Below, in pieces: positions 8,724-15,475 of a stretch of 15,475 bases of DNA; position 1 is the stretch's first letter; each line of letters starts with the position of its first letter. A program made the translations under genes and the position numbers. The DNA comes from Streptomyces sp. MUM 178J (GTDB lineage: Bacteria; Actinomycetota; Actinomycetes; Streptomycetales; Streptomycetaceae), in NCBI RefSeq assembly GCF_022414575.1, contig NZ_JADWYQ010000079.1:1-15475 (forward strand), in the 5' to 3' direction. Under the pieces are notes generated by a model, which saw only the letters and a program-made list of their open reading frames with translations, was not told the DNA's origin and did no database searches.

Positions 8724-9052
8724 AGACACCCCCAGTGTCGGAGGATGGAACAACTCGGGTACGACGCCCGGGTCATGGGGTGGCACAGCGCTCGCTCGGC
8801 ATCCGCCGTGCTGTTGCTGATACCCCGCCCCGGGCCTCGTACCCGGCTGTCTCGCCCCCTGATCGACACCGGCCCCCACCGGTGCTGAGCATCAGCGTAC
8901 GGACGAGGGCCCACACGGGAAGGGTCTTTGCAGAACTGACTGGCCAGGGTGTTTTCCGTGTGCCTGGTGTTCACGGGGAGGCGGAAGTCGACAGAGATCG
9001 ACAATCCGCCCGGCCGGAATCGATCACTCCGAGAATGGCCGGACCGGATCGC
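8724..9052. other. 329-bp gap between galK and the response regulator
   Basis: I see no credible gene here. A minus-strand open frame starting at 9004 runs through the gap but continues out of frame into the regulator gene and has unremarkable composition. The gap probably contains the regulator promoter. CACCGG/CCGGTG (8867-8884, 6-nt loop) is the only neat inverted repeat and is too weak to call. No strong terminator follows galK, so read-through from the gal operon into the regulator is possible. Confidence 0.5.
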
Positions 9053-10171
9053 TCAGGAGAGCCGCGCCGCTCCCCCGGAGGGCTGCGCCGAGAAGATCCG
9101 CGGGGCGGCCAGCCCTGCCGCCGCGAACGCCTCCGTCAGCACCGCCGTCTGCACCTCGACGCCGGCCGGACCCTCCGCCTCGGCCAGCACGACCGCCGAG
9201 CCGCCGAAACCGCCGCCGGTCATCCGCGCGCCCAGCGCCCCGGCCCCGAGCGCCGTCTCCACGACGAGATCCAACTCCGGACAGGACACCCGGAAGTCAT
9301 CGCGCAGCGACGCATGGCCCTCGCTCAGCAGCGGCCCGACCGCCCGGACGTCGCCCGCCCGAAGGTGCGCCACCACCTGCTCCACCCGCCGGTTCTCGGT
9401 CACCACATGCCGCACCAGCCGCCTTATCTCCTCATCCGCCAGCCGGGCCAGCTCCTCGTCCAGCCCCTCGTACGGAACGTCGCGCAGCGCCTCGACCTCC
9501 AGCGCCGCCGCGCCCGCGGCGCAGCCGGCCCGGCGCTCTCCGTACGCGCCGTCGCTCAGCGCGTGCCGCACCCGGGTGTCGACTGCCAGCAGCGCCAGTC
9601 CGTGCGCCGCCGGGTCGAAGGGGATCTGCCGCTGGGACAGATCGCGGGTGTCCAGATGCAGCGCATGGCCCGCCGTGCAGCAGGCGGAGGCCGTCTGGTC
9701 CATGATCCCGGTGGGTGCGCCGGCGTAGACGTTCTCGGCGCGCTGGCACAGCCGGGCCAGCCGCCGTCGCTCCAGGCCCAGTTCGTACAGGTCGTTCAGG
9801 GCGAGCGCGGTGACCACCTCCAGCGCGGCGGAGGAGGAAAGTCCCGCGCCCATCGGGACGGTCGAGGTGAAGCTGATGTCCACGCCGCCGACCGCGCCCC
9901 GGACCGTTTCCCGCAGCGCCCAGACGACGCCCGCCGGATAGTCGCTCCAGCCGCCGGGCCCGGCGCCCGGCGCGAGACCGGACACCCGGAGTTCCACCGG
10001 ACCGCCGGGCGCGTCCGCCGACCGCAGCCGCAGCACGCCGTCGTCCCGCCGCGCCGCGGCCGCGACCACGGTGTGCGGCAGGGCGAAGGGCATGGCGAAC
10101 CCGTCGTTGTAGTCGGTGTGTTCGCCGATCAGATTCACCCGCCCGGGAGCCGCCCACACCCCCTCCCCCAT
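9053..10171 (-). CDS. galK: Galactokinase
   Basis: This GHMP-family enzyme phosphorylates alpha-D-galactose to galactose-1-phosphate with ATP, the first step of the Leloir pathway. The galactokinase signature APGRVNLIGEHTDYNDG begins at residue 8. The ATP-binding motif PMGAGLSSSAA is at 106-116, the catalytic Asp is in GIMDQ (D158), and motif 3, ARMTGGGFGG, lies near the C-terminus. At 372 residues it is slightly short, because only seven residues precede the signature; the E. coli enzyme has over 20. The start is nevertheless well supported: the ATG at 10171 shares its A with the galE stop (TGATG), and GAGGGGGA (complement of 10181-10188) precedes it by 9 nt. It is the last gene of galT-galE-galK and is probably translationally coupled to galE. 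Confidence 0.97.
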   Translation of the reverse strand: MGEGVWAAPGRVNLIGEHTDYNDGFAMPFALPHTVVAAAARRDDGVLRLRSADAPGGPVELRVSGLAPGAGPGGWSDYPAGVVWALRETVRGAVGGVDISFTSTVPMGAGLSSSAALEVVTALALNDLYELGLERRRLARLCQRAENVYAGAPTGIMDQTASACCTAGHALHLDTRDLSQRQIPFDPAAHGLALLAVDTRVRHALSDGAYGERRAGCAAGAAALEVEALRDVPYEGLDEELARLADEEIRRLVRHVVTENRRVEQVVAHLRAGDVRAVGPLLSEGHASLRDDFRVSCPELDLVVETALGAGALGARMTGGGFGGSAVVLAEAEGPAGVEVQTAVLTEAFAAAGLAAPRIFSAQPSGGAARLS

Positions 10172-11148
10172 CAGACGTCGTCCCCCTCGCGGGCGATCCG
10201 GCGGGCGAAGTCCCAGGCGTCGGAGACGATCCCGGCCAGGTCCGCACGGCTGGGCCGCCAGCCGAGCCGCTGCTGGGCGAGGGCGGCGGAGGCGACGAGG
10301 ACGGCCGGGTCGCCCGGCCTGCGGGCGGCGGTGACCTCGGGGACGGGATGCCCGGTGACCTTGCGGACGGTCTCCACGACCTCCCGCACCGAAAAGCCGT
10401 TGCCGTTGCCGAGGTTGCAGATCAGGTGCTCGCCGGGCGCGGCGGCGTCGAGCGCCAGCAGATGCGCTTCGGCGAGGTCGGCGACATGGATGTAGTCGCG
10501 GACACAGGTGCCGTCGGGGGTCGGGTAGTCGTTCCCGTACACCGAGATCGCCTCTCGCCTGCCGAGGGCGACCTGGAGGACGAGCGGGATGAGGTGCGAC
10601 TCCGGGTCGTGGCGCTCGCCGCAGCCGCCGTACGCGCCCGCCACGTTGAAGTACCGCAGGGAGACCGCGGCCAGCCCGTGGGCCGCCGCCTCCCCGCCGA
10701 TCATATGGTCGACGGCGAGCTTGGACGCGCCGTAGGGGCTGGTGGGCGCGGTGGGGTCGGTCTCGGCGATCGGCGTCGAGACGGGCTCTCCGTAGGTCGC
10801 CGCGGTGGAGGAGAAGACCAGGGTCCGCACCCCCGCCGACCGCATGGCCGCCAGCAGTTCCATCGTCCCGCCGACGTTGTTCGCCCAGTACTTCCCGGGC
10901 TTGGCGACGGACTCCCCGACCTGCGAGAAGGCGGCGAAGTGCAGCACCCCGTCATAGGAGGGGTCGAGGTGCCGGGCCGCGTCCTGGACACGGCCCTCGA
11001 CGAACCGGGCCCCGTCCGGGACGCCCTCGCGGAAGCCGGTGGAGAGGTCGTCGAGGACGGTCACCGTGTGCCCGGCTTCCAGCAGGTGCTGCGCCACCAC
11101 GCTGCCGACATAGCCCGCGCCACCGGTGACCAGGTACTTCTTGCTCAC
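10171..11148 (-). CDS. galE: UDP-glucose 4-epimerase
   Basis: This 325-residue extended short-chain dehydrogenase interconverts UDP-galactose and UDP-glucose with bound NAD. The NAD-binding motif is TGGAGYVGS (8-16). The active site comprises SSTAATYG (113-120, with Thr115 in the position of the E. coli serine) and the YxxxK pair in SPYGASK (Tyr139, Lys143). The GTG start at 11148 overlaps the galT stop as GTGA, with GAGAGG (complement of 11159-11164) 10 nt upstream. The stop overlaps the galK start as TGATG. The S. lividans gal operon has the same order, with an inducible promoter before galT and, as I recall, a constitutive one before galE. A second promoter inside the galT 3' region is therefore possible here, though I cannot place it. 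Confidence 0.97.
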   Translation of the reverse strand: MSKKYLVTGGAGYVGSVVAQHLLEAGHTVTVLDDLSTGFREGVPDGARFVEGRVQDAARHLDPSYDGVLHFAAFSQVGESVAKPGKYWANNVGGTMELLAAMRSAGVRTLVFSSTAATYGEPVSTPIAETDPTAPTSPYGASKLAVDHMIGGEAAAHGLAAVSLRYFNVAGAYGGCGERHDPESHLIPLVLQVALGRREAISVYGNDYPTPDGTCVRDYIHVADLAEAHLLALDAAAPGEHLICNLGNGNGFSVREVVETVRKVTGHPVPEVTAARRPGDPAVLVASAALAQQRLGWRPSRADLAGIVSDAWDFARRIAREGDDV

Positions 11149-12269
11149 TTGCTCGCTACCTCTCGCAGTCGATGGGCCGCGGTCTCGGGCGGCACGTCAT
11201 TGATGAACACGTTCATACCGGATTCGGAACCCGCGAGGAACTTCAGCCTGCCAAAAGCGCGGCGGACGGTGAAAAGCTCGAGATGGAGTCCGAACTCCCC
11301 TCTGTCCACGGCCTCCTTGTTTGCCGCGTCCTCGTTTACCGCCTCCCTGTTCCCCGCCTCCCTGTTCGCGGCGCCGCCGTCCGGACCGGCGACGGGGGCC
11401 TGGTGCCAGGCGGCGACATAGGGGGTGGGGGGCGCGCCCTCGCCGAAGATCCGGTCGAAGCGCTTCAACAGTTCCAGATAAATCTGTGGAAACTCTGTGC
11501 GCGCCGGCCCGTCGAGCTCCAGGAGGTCCGGCACGCGGCGCCGGGGGTACAGATGCACCTCGTACGGCCAGTGGGCGGCGTACGGCACGAAGGCGACCCA
11601 GTGCTCCCCTTCCAGCACCACTCGGGTGCGCTCGGCGAGTTCGCGCCCGACGACGTCGTCGAAGAGGTTGCGGCCGGTCGCCGCCAGGTGCCGGGCCGTG
11701 GAGCGGAGCATCAGGGCAGTGCGGGGCGTGACGAAGGGATAGGCGTAGATCTGGCCGTGGGGGTGGCCGAGTGTCACTCCGATCTCCGCACCCCGGTTCT
11801 CGAAGCAGAAGACCTGCTCGACGTGCGGGAGGGCGGCGAGTTCCGCCGTGCGGTCGGTCCATGCGGCAAGCACGAGGCCCGCGCGTTCCTCGGTGAGGGA
11901 GGCGAAGGAGGCGTCGTGGTCGGGGGTGAAGCAGACGACCTCGCAGCGGCCCGCGCCCCTGCTCAGGGAGGGGAAGCGGTTCTCGAAGACGACGACTTCG
12001 TAGTCCGGGGCGGGTACCTCGGTGAGGCGTCCGTCGCGGGACGGGCACAGGGGGCACTCGTCCGCGGGCGGATGGCAGGTGCGGTCCTGCCGGTGGGAGG
12101 CGATGGCGACGGCGTCGCCGAGCAGAGGATCGCGACGGACGGCCGTGGTGGGGGCCGCGGTGGCCGGGTCGAGCCGCCGGCGGTCGCGCCGGTCGCGTAC
12201 GGCGCCGTCCGCGGAGTCGTAGTACAGCAGTTCGCGGCCGTCGGCGAGCCTGGTCGACGTCTTCTTCAC
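11145..12269 (-). CDS. galT: Galactose-1-phosphate uridylyltransferase
   Basis: This enzyme transfers UMP from UDP-glucose to galactose-1-phosphate through a uridylyl-histidine intermediate. The active-site motif is GHPHGQIYAYPF with the nucleophile in HPH (169-171). A zinc-type CPLC pair is at 72-75, and conserved VVFENRFPSL at about 93-102. Of the second metal site known from E. coli, the His in AAWHQAPV and the first His in GLHLELF are kept; the second appears to be Glu. The 374 residues include an unusual loop at about 301-320 made of pentapeptide repeats (ANREA, GNREA, VNEDA, ANKEA). GTG 12269 is chosen because AAGGGG (complement of 12278-12283) lies 8 nt upstream; a frame-open start at 12320 would lie in the probable leader. 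It is the first gene of the gal operon, and its stop overlaps the galE start. Confidence 0.96.
   Translation of the reverse strand: MKKTSTRLADGRELLYYDSADGAVRDRRDRRRLDPATAAPTTAVRRDPLLGDAVAIASHRQDRTCHPPADECPLCPSRDGRLTEVPAPDYEVVVFENRFPSLSRGAGRCEVVCFTPDHDASFASLTEERAGLVLAAWTDRTAELAALPHVEQVFCFENRGAEIGVTLGHPHGQIYAYPFVTPRTALMLRSTARHLAATGRNLFDDVVGRELAERTRVVLEGEHWVAFVPYAAHWPYEVHLYPRRRVPDLLELDGPARTEFPQIYLELLKRFDRIFGEGAPPTPYVAAWHQAPVAGPDGGAANREAGNREAVNEDAANKEAVDRGEFGLHLELFTVRRAFGRLKFLAGSESGMNVFINDVPPETAAHRLREVASK
11310..11369 (-). repeat. Four tandem 15-bp coding repeats within galT
   Basis: Units on the plus strand begin at 11310, 11325, 11340 and 11355. The last two are 14/15 identical (CGCCTCCCTGTTCCC and CGCCTCCCTGTTCGC), and the other two are diverged. 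Read as protein they are ANKEA, VNEDA, GNREA and ANREA. A fifth, decayed unit (VDRGE) may occupy 11295-11309. The 15-bp unit keeps the frame, so copy number can change without breaking the gene. Confidence 0.85.
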
Positions 12270-12810
12270 CGTGGAAGCCCCTTGTCCGCAGGTCTGCGTT
12301 GTCCCGGCACAGTCGAACACAAGGAGTCACGTTCCAGCATCTTCCTGTCCGGGCAGACCGGGCAGGAAGATGCAGACCGGGCAGACCGGGCACGGCGAGG
12401 GCGGCGGGGAACACGCGGGTACGGCGCCCGCACGGGCTACGGACGACGGACGACGGGTGATGGGCCGCTGGCCGACCGGGCTGAGTCCGGCGAGCGAACC
12501 GCACCGCCGACAACCCGTGCGGCGCGGGGCTCGGGCGGGCGCGGAGCGCGACCGGGAGTCGGTCCGGAGGCGGGGGGCGCAGACGCACAGCTCAAGGCGC
12601 AGAGTCGCAGCGGGCCCCAGGGCAGCGGCTCAGGGCGTATGCCGAGGGCCCCGGCTCAGGGCATGGGCCAGGGCCCGCCCCCAAGACGCAGGCTCAGGGC
12701 GCGGCCCAGGGGCACCCCCAGGGCGCGGGCTCAGAGCCGCCCCGGCTCAGGACCCCGGCTCAGGGCATGGGCCAGGACGCACCCCCAAGACGCAGACTCA
12801 GGGCACGGGC
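12270..12810. other. 541-bp intergenic region between the second response regulator and galT
   Basis: It holds the galT leader with its ribosome binding site, the inverted repeat at 12338-12372, about 245 bp of GC-rich sequence in which I see nothing specific (12391-12619), and the minisatellite. Long plus-strand frames cross it but continue antisense through the regulator gene and have repeat-driven composition, so I do not call a gene. Confidence 0.6.
12338..12372. promoter_or_regulatory. 15-bp inverted repeat upstream of galT, candidate gal operator
   Basis: CATCTTCCTGTCCGG (12338-12352) and CCGGGCAGGAAGATG (12358-12372) pair over 15 bp with one T-G mismatch around the 5-nt loop GCAGA. 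The centre is about 85 bp before the galT start. GCAGACCGG also recurs at 12353, 12372 and 12381. Position and symmetry suggest a regulator-binding site of the galactose-inducible promoter. It could instead be a hairpin ending transcription from the response regulator upstream. I cannot place -35/-10 hexamers with confidence. Confidence 0.5.
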
Positions 12811-12818
12811 TCAGCGGG
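12620..12818. repeat. GGCTCAGGGC minisatellite with a 56-bp duplication 104 bp apart
   Basis: The segment 12649-12704 recurs at 12753-12808 with 51 of 56 bases identical. Across the region GGCTCAGG-like words occur at about eight places (near 12628, 12653, 12691, 12729, 12744, 12757, 12795 and 12809). Frames are open through it, as expected of GC-rich repeats, but none has a ribosome binding site or a recognisable product. It begins at the stop codon of the response regulator and ends about 350 bp before the galT start. Confidence 0.8.
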
Positions 12819-13524
12819 GGGAGCCAGGCTCCCGGCCTGCCGGCGCGGGGGAGGGCGCGGCCGCGGGTGCGCGGTCCAGCAGGCCGGTGCGGGCGGCGAG
12901 CGCCGCGGCCTCCAGCCGCGAGCCGACGCCCAGCTTCATCAGCACCCGCTGCACATGGGTGCGGGCGGTGCTGGGCGCGATGCCCATGCCCGCCGCGATC
13001 AGCCGGGTGTCCTCGCCCTCTGCAACCCTGACCAGCACCTCGACCTCGCGCGGGGTCAGCATCCGCAGCAGCCGCTGCCCCTCGTCGTCGGGCTGGGCGG
13101 CCGGGTTGAGCAGTTCGGCGAAGGCCCCCTGGAGCAGTTGCGGGGCGACCACCGCCTCACCGGCCCGTGCCTTGACCATGGCGCGCTCGACGCCCTCGAT
13201 GCGTTCGTCATGGCGGACATACCCGGAGGCCCCGGCGGCGAAGGCCGCGGCGATCCCCCGGGGGCTGGGCACCGGTCCGAGGACCACGACCGCGACCTGG
13301 GGGCGCTCCCTCTTGATCCGTACGATCGGATCAAAGGCGCCGGGCTCCGCGGGCGTGGCGGTGCCCAGCAGACACACTTCGGGCGAGCGGCTCACCACCA
13401 ACTCGGCCGCTCCGGCGGCGGGTGCGGCCGCCGCGAGCACGCGGTGCCCGCGCAGCTTCAGGGCCGAGGCGAGCGCCTCGGCGAGCAGACGGTGATCGTC
13501 GACCACCATGAGCCGCACGCCCAT
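12811..13524 (-). CDS. Atypical NarL/LuxR-family response regulator lacking the phospho-acceptor Asp
   Basis: This 237-residue regulator has a receiver-like domain (1 to about 120) and a LuxR helix-turn-helix (about 153-216: LTPREVEVLVRVAEGE through APSTARTHVQRVLMKLGVGSRLEAAAL). The acidic pair is present (MVVDDHR, D9 and D10). However, the phospho-acceptor position in EVCLLGTATP is Gly54, the switch Thr/Ser after strand 4 is Gly83 (VVVLGP), and the conserved Lys is His105 (GYVRHDE). It therefore should not be controlled by ordinary Asp phosphorylation. The C-terminus ends in an Ala/Pro-rich tail. ATG 13524 is chosen for GGGGG (complement of 13534-13538) at 9 nt. No kinase gene is adjacent. 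It lies upstream of the gal operon on the same strand, and its DNA-binding target is unknown. Confidence 0.9.
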   Translation of the reverse strand: MGVRLMVVDDHRLLAEALASALKLRGHRVLAAAAPAAGAAELVVSRSPEVCLLGTATPAEPGAFDPIVRIKRERPQVAVVVLGPVPSPRGIAAAFAAGASGYVRHDERIEGVERAMVKARAGEAVVAPQLLQGAFAELLNPAAQPDDEGQRLLRMLTPREVEVLVRVAEGEDTRLIAAGMGIAPSTARTHVQRVLMKLGVGSRLEAAALAARTGLLDRAPAAAPSPAPAGREPGSPR

Positions 13525-13650
13525 AGAGAGAAACCCCCATCCCCGCCGGACCCGGCCTGGCCCCCCCCGGCCCTCCTGCCCTGCGTCCTGTCTGCCCCTG
13601 CCTCCTGACCCGGCAACGTACACGCTTGTTCGACGTCGCGCGCCCCTAAC

Positions 13651-13676
13651 TCGGCAGAAGCCCCCCAGAATGCCGA
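13651..13676. promoter_or_regulatory. Inverted repeat TCGGCA/TGCCGA upstream of the second response regulator
   Basis: TCGGCA (13651-13656) and TGCCGA (13671-13676) are inverted copies with a 14-bp spacer, about 130 bp before the regulator start. It could be an operator, perhaps for autoregulation. Six-base arms are weak evidence. Confidence 0.25.
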
Positions 13677-13722
13677 ATTCTTCGTGAAACAGGGCTACTT
13701 AACGGGCGGAAGCGGGTAAAGG

Positions 13723-13752
13723 TGTGGCCCGACGCAGGAGCGCCGGGCCACA
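13723..13752 (-). terminator. Hairpin terminator after the beta-propeller protein gene
   Basis: TGTGGCCCG (13723-13731) and CGGGCCACA (13744-13752) pair perfectly over 9 bp with a 12-nt loop. It lies 28 bp beyond the stop at 13780 on the minus strand and is followed there by CCTTTACCC, with a short T-run. This separates the gene from the downstream response regulator. Confidence 0.7.
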
Positions 13753-13779
13753 TGCCTGCCCACTCAGCAGGCGGAACAG

Positions 13780-15475
13780 TCAGCTATTCGTGGTGAAGAC
13801 GACGGCGAGGTACCGCTTTCCGGAGGAGGACGACGTGGACAGCCGGTCCGCGGAGACGTAGAAGGTGCCGTTCCGGTACAGATACTCGGTGCCGTTGACC
13901 GAGCGGCTGGTCTCCGCCTCACGGATCGTCCTGTCCGCGGGGTTCTCCAGCAGCACGGTCTGCTTGAACGTCGCCCCGTCGATGCTGACGATCTGTCCGC
14001 CCTTGTTGTACGGGGGGTACTTGTAGGCGATCAGGTTTCCGCCGTCCATGCGCAGCGGGTAGAGCGTGTACTTGGGGCCCGCGTCGGCTCGGTCGCCGGT
14101 CGCCTTCCCGGTGGCGAGGTCGAACGAGACGATCTCGTTGGTGCGGCCGTAGTCCTCGCCCGGTGCGTCGTGCTCCTCGGTCGGCAGATAGATCCTGTCG
14201 TTGCCGACGGCGACGAACTGGCAGCCTTCGACGCCGTCGCTCGCCGAACAGCGCGCCAGGTACTTGTCACCGGGCGCCACGATCTTGGCGCGCAGCTTGC
14301 CGGTCTTGCCGTCGATGGAGAAGAAGTCGGAGATGCCGAAGGTTCCGGTGTCGCCGACGTCGGCGGCGACGACCAGCGGGTCGCTGGAGACGATGCGCGC
14401 GTCGTCGACTCCGGCGGGCAGGTCGTACGACCACTGGGGGCTGCCGTCCGGCTTCAGCATCTGGATGCTGACCTGGGAGTCGTCGTAGGAGCCGCATCGG
14501 CGCACCGCGACCAGCGCGGGGCCTCCGCCGTAGCCGATGTCACGGCACTGGTTGGTGTCGACCTTCGGCTTCCACAGCACCTTGCCCGAGTCGAGGTCGA
14601 AGGCCGCGCCGCCGGACAGGTCCCCGGCCGCGACGATCTTTCCGCTGAGCGTGACCTCGGAGAACCGTGCCTTCTCGTCACCGGAGGAACCGCCGGTGAC
14701 GGACTTGCTCCACAGCAGCTTGCCGGTGCTGAGATCGATCACGCCGATCTCGGTGCACTGCTGGTAGTTCTTCGGCGGGGTCCGCTTCTCGGCCTCGAAG
14801 GCGATGGCGGTCTTGTTGTCCTCGGTGACATGACGGGAGGCGGCGCAGATCTGTCCGGGCAGTGGCAGCTTCCACAGCTCGTTGCCCTTGGCGGGGTCGT
14901 AGGCCGAGATCGACTCGACGCCCGGCTTGATGAACGCCTTGTCCGTGACCCAGGAGCCCACGACGTCGGTGAGGTCCTTGATCTCGGGCTGGGGCAGCTG
15001 GAACGCCACCTTGGCGGCCGTGCTGTGGGGGGCCTTCTCCTTGCCAGGGCCGTCGGGGGCGTTGCCCCCGCCGTCCTCTCCGCCGCCCTTGGCGCCGCCG
15101 TCGGCGCTGTTCTCGGCCTCGTCCTTCTTGCCGCCGCCTGCGTCGTCCTTGAGCAGCGAGTAGGCGACGCCGCTGCCGATGATCAGCACGATGGCGACGG
15201 CCGCCGCGATGATGATCTGGACCTGGGCGCTGAGCTTCCTGCCGCCGCCGGGCCCTGCGGGGCTGCCGGGCGCGGCCGGCTGGGGCGACATCGGCTGGGT
15301 GGGATAGCCGTAGCCGTACGGCGCCTGGCCGGGCGGCTGGCCCGGCGCCTGGCCCTGGCCGGGGGCCTGGGGGTAGCCGTAGCCTGCGGGCTGGGCGGGC
15401 GGCTGCCCCGGCGCATGCGGAAAGCCGTAGCCGGGCGCGCCCGCAGGCGGGCCCGCGGGCGGAGTCCCCGGGGCC
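13780..15475 (-). CDS. Membrane-anchored PQQ-like beta-propeller protein (5' end beyond window)
   Basis: The frame is open from the right edge to the stop at 13780, giving 564 visible residues; the start is outside the window. An internal ATG at 15291 has no ribosome binding site and would cut off the Pro-rich region. The visible N-terminus is cytoplasmic in style, rich in Pro, Gly, Gln and Tyr, with repeated GYGYP- and GQPPGQAP-like words. One membrane helix follows (VQIIIAAAVAIVLIIGSGVAYSLL), then a Gly/Asp/Glu/Lys-rich linker, then an extracytoplasmic domain. That domain has PQQ-like blade motifs such as DLSTGKLLWSKSV, DLDSGKVLWKPKV and DGKTGKLRAKIV. Several cysteines there could form disulfides. 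Such type II anchored propellers are common and mostly uncharacterised in Streptomyces; the blade motif does not imply a PQQ cofactor. I assign no function. Confidence 0.88.
   Translation of the reverse strand, partial: APGTPPAGPPAGAPGYGFPHAPGQPPAQPAGYGYPQAPGQGQAPGQPPGQAPYGYGYPTQPMSPQPAAPGSPAGPGGGRKLSAQVQIIIAAAVAIVLIIGSGVAYSLLKDDAGGGKKDEAENSADGGAKGGGEDGGGNAPDGPGKEKAPHSTAAKVAFQLPQPEIKDLTDVVGSWVTDKAFIKPGVESISAYDPAKGNELWKLPLPGQICAASRHVTEDNKTAIAFEAEKRTPPKNYQQCTEIGVIDLSTGKLLWSKSVTGGSSGDEKARFSEVTLSGKIVAAGDLSGGAAFDLDSGKVLWKPKVDTNQCRDIGYGGGPALVAVRRCGSYDDSQVSIQMLKPDGSPQWSYDLPAGVDDARIVSSDPLVVAADVGDTGTFGISDFFSIDGKTGKLRAKIVAPGDKYLARCSASDGVEGCQFVAVGNDRIYLPTEEHDAPGEDYGRTNEIVSFDLATGKATGDRADAGPKYTLYPLRMDGGNLIAYKYPPYNKGGQIVSIDGATFKQTVLLENPADRTIREAETSRSVNGTEYLYRNGTFYVSADRLSTSSSSGKRYLAVVFTTNS

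Noticed and set aside
8525..9004. A 159-codon minus-strand frame in the gap after galK
   Set aside because: It overlaps the response regulator in another frame and its first part resembles no known small protein. There is no convincing start signal.
8237..10495. A 752-codon plus-strand open frame across the response regulator, galK and galE
   Set aside because: It is an Arg/Pro-rich shadow of three well-supported minus-strand genes and has no ribosome binding site or recognisable domain.
12271..13608. A long plus-strand frame through the gal upstream region and minisatellite
   Set aside because: Its periodic Arg/Gly/Pro sequence reflects the DNA repeat, and it continues antisense through the second response regulator.

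Overview
The window looks like a piece of the core chromosome of a Streptomyces species or close relative. The DNA is very GC-rich with strong GC bias at third codon positions. Many starts are GTG with G-rich Shine-Dalgarno sites. The surface protein carries an LAETG sorting signal, and one intergenic gap holds repeat and hairpin families familiar from Streptomyces. The gene order (ppc, desaturase, TetR, tam/tamR, galK-galE-galT) also matches what I recall of the S. coelicolor region around SCO3127-SCO3138; I could not check that here.

Layout. 1-333 is the 3' end of a membrane protein gene (+). 529-1233 encodes a secreted LAETG-anchored surface protein (+). A 19-bp perfect hairpin at 1257-1298 separates it from the convergent ppc gene for phosphoenolpyruvate carboxylase (1315-4062, -). 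A 248-bp divergent promoter region follows, with TACG/CGTA inverted repeats, a leader hairpin and a perfect DnaA box. It leads to an acyl desaturase (4311-5348, +) that overlaps a TetR-family regulator by ATGA (5345-6016, +). From 6017 to 6413 there is only repeat and terminator DNA. Next come trans-aconitate methyltransferase tam (6414-7235, -) and its divergent MarR-family regulator tamR (7368-7865, +), with a clear palindromic operator between them. tamR runs 42 bp into the 3' end of a convergent NarL/LuxR-type response regulator (7824-8723, -). The Leloir operon galT-galE-galK (12269 down to 9053, -) has overlapping stop and start codons at both junctions. Upstream of galT is about 540 bp holding a long inverted repeat and a minisatellite. 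A second NarL/LuxR-type regulator with a degenerate receiver (12811-13524, -) follows. The window ends in a membrane-anchored PQQ-like beta-propeller protein (13780 to beyond the right edge, -).

How it fits together. The metabolic genes serve central carbon metabolism: anaplerosis (ppc), removal of the aconitase inhibitor trans-aconitate (tam/tamR), galactose use (galTEK) and membrane lipid unsaturation (desaturase with its likely TetR repressor). The gal operon is bracketed by two response regulators with no adjacent sensor kinase, and both receivers are unusual: one has a large low-complexity insertion, the other lacks the phospho-acceptor aspartate.

I see no mobile element, CRISPR array, tRNA or rRNA, and no convincing new multi-gene system. 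The points most worth a second look are the two aberrant response regulators around galTEK, a 15-bp coding repeat in galT, the minisatellite and inverted repeat upstream of galT, and the leaderless tamR start next to its operator.
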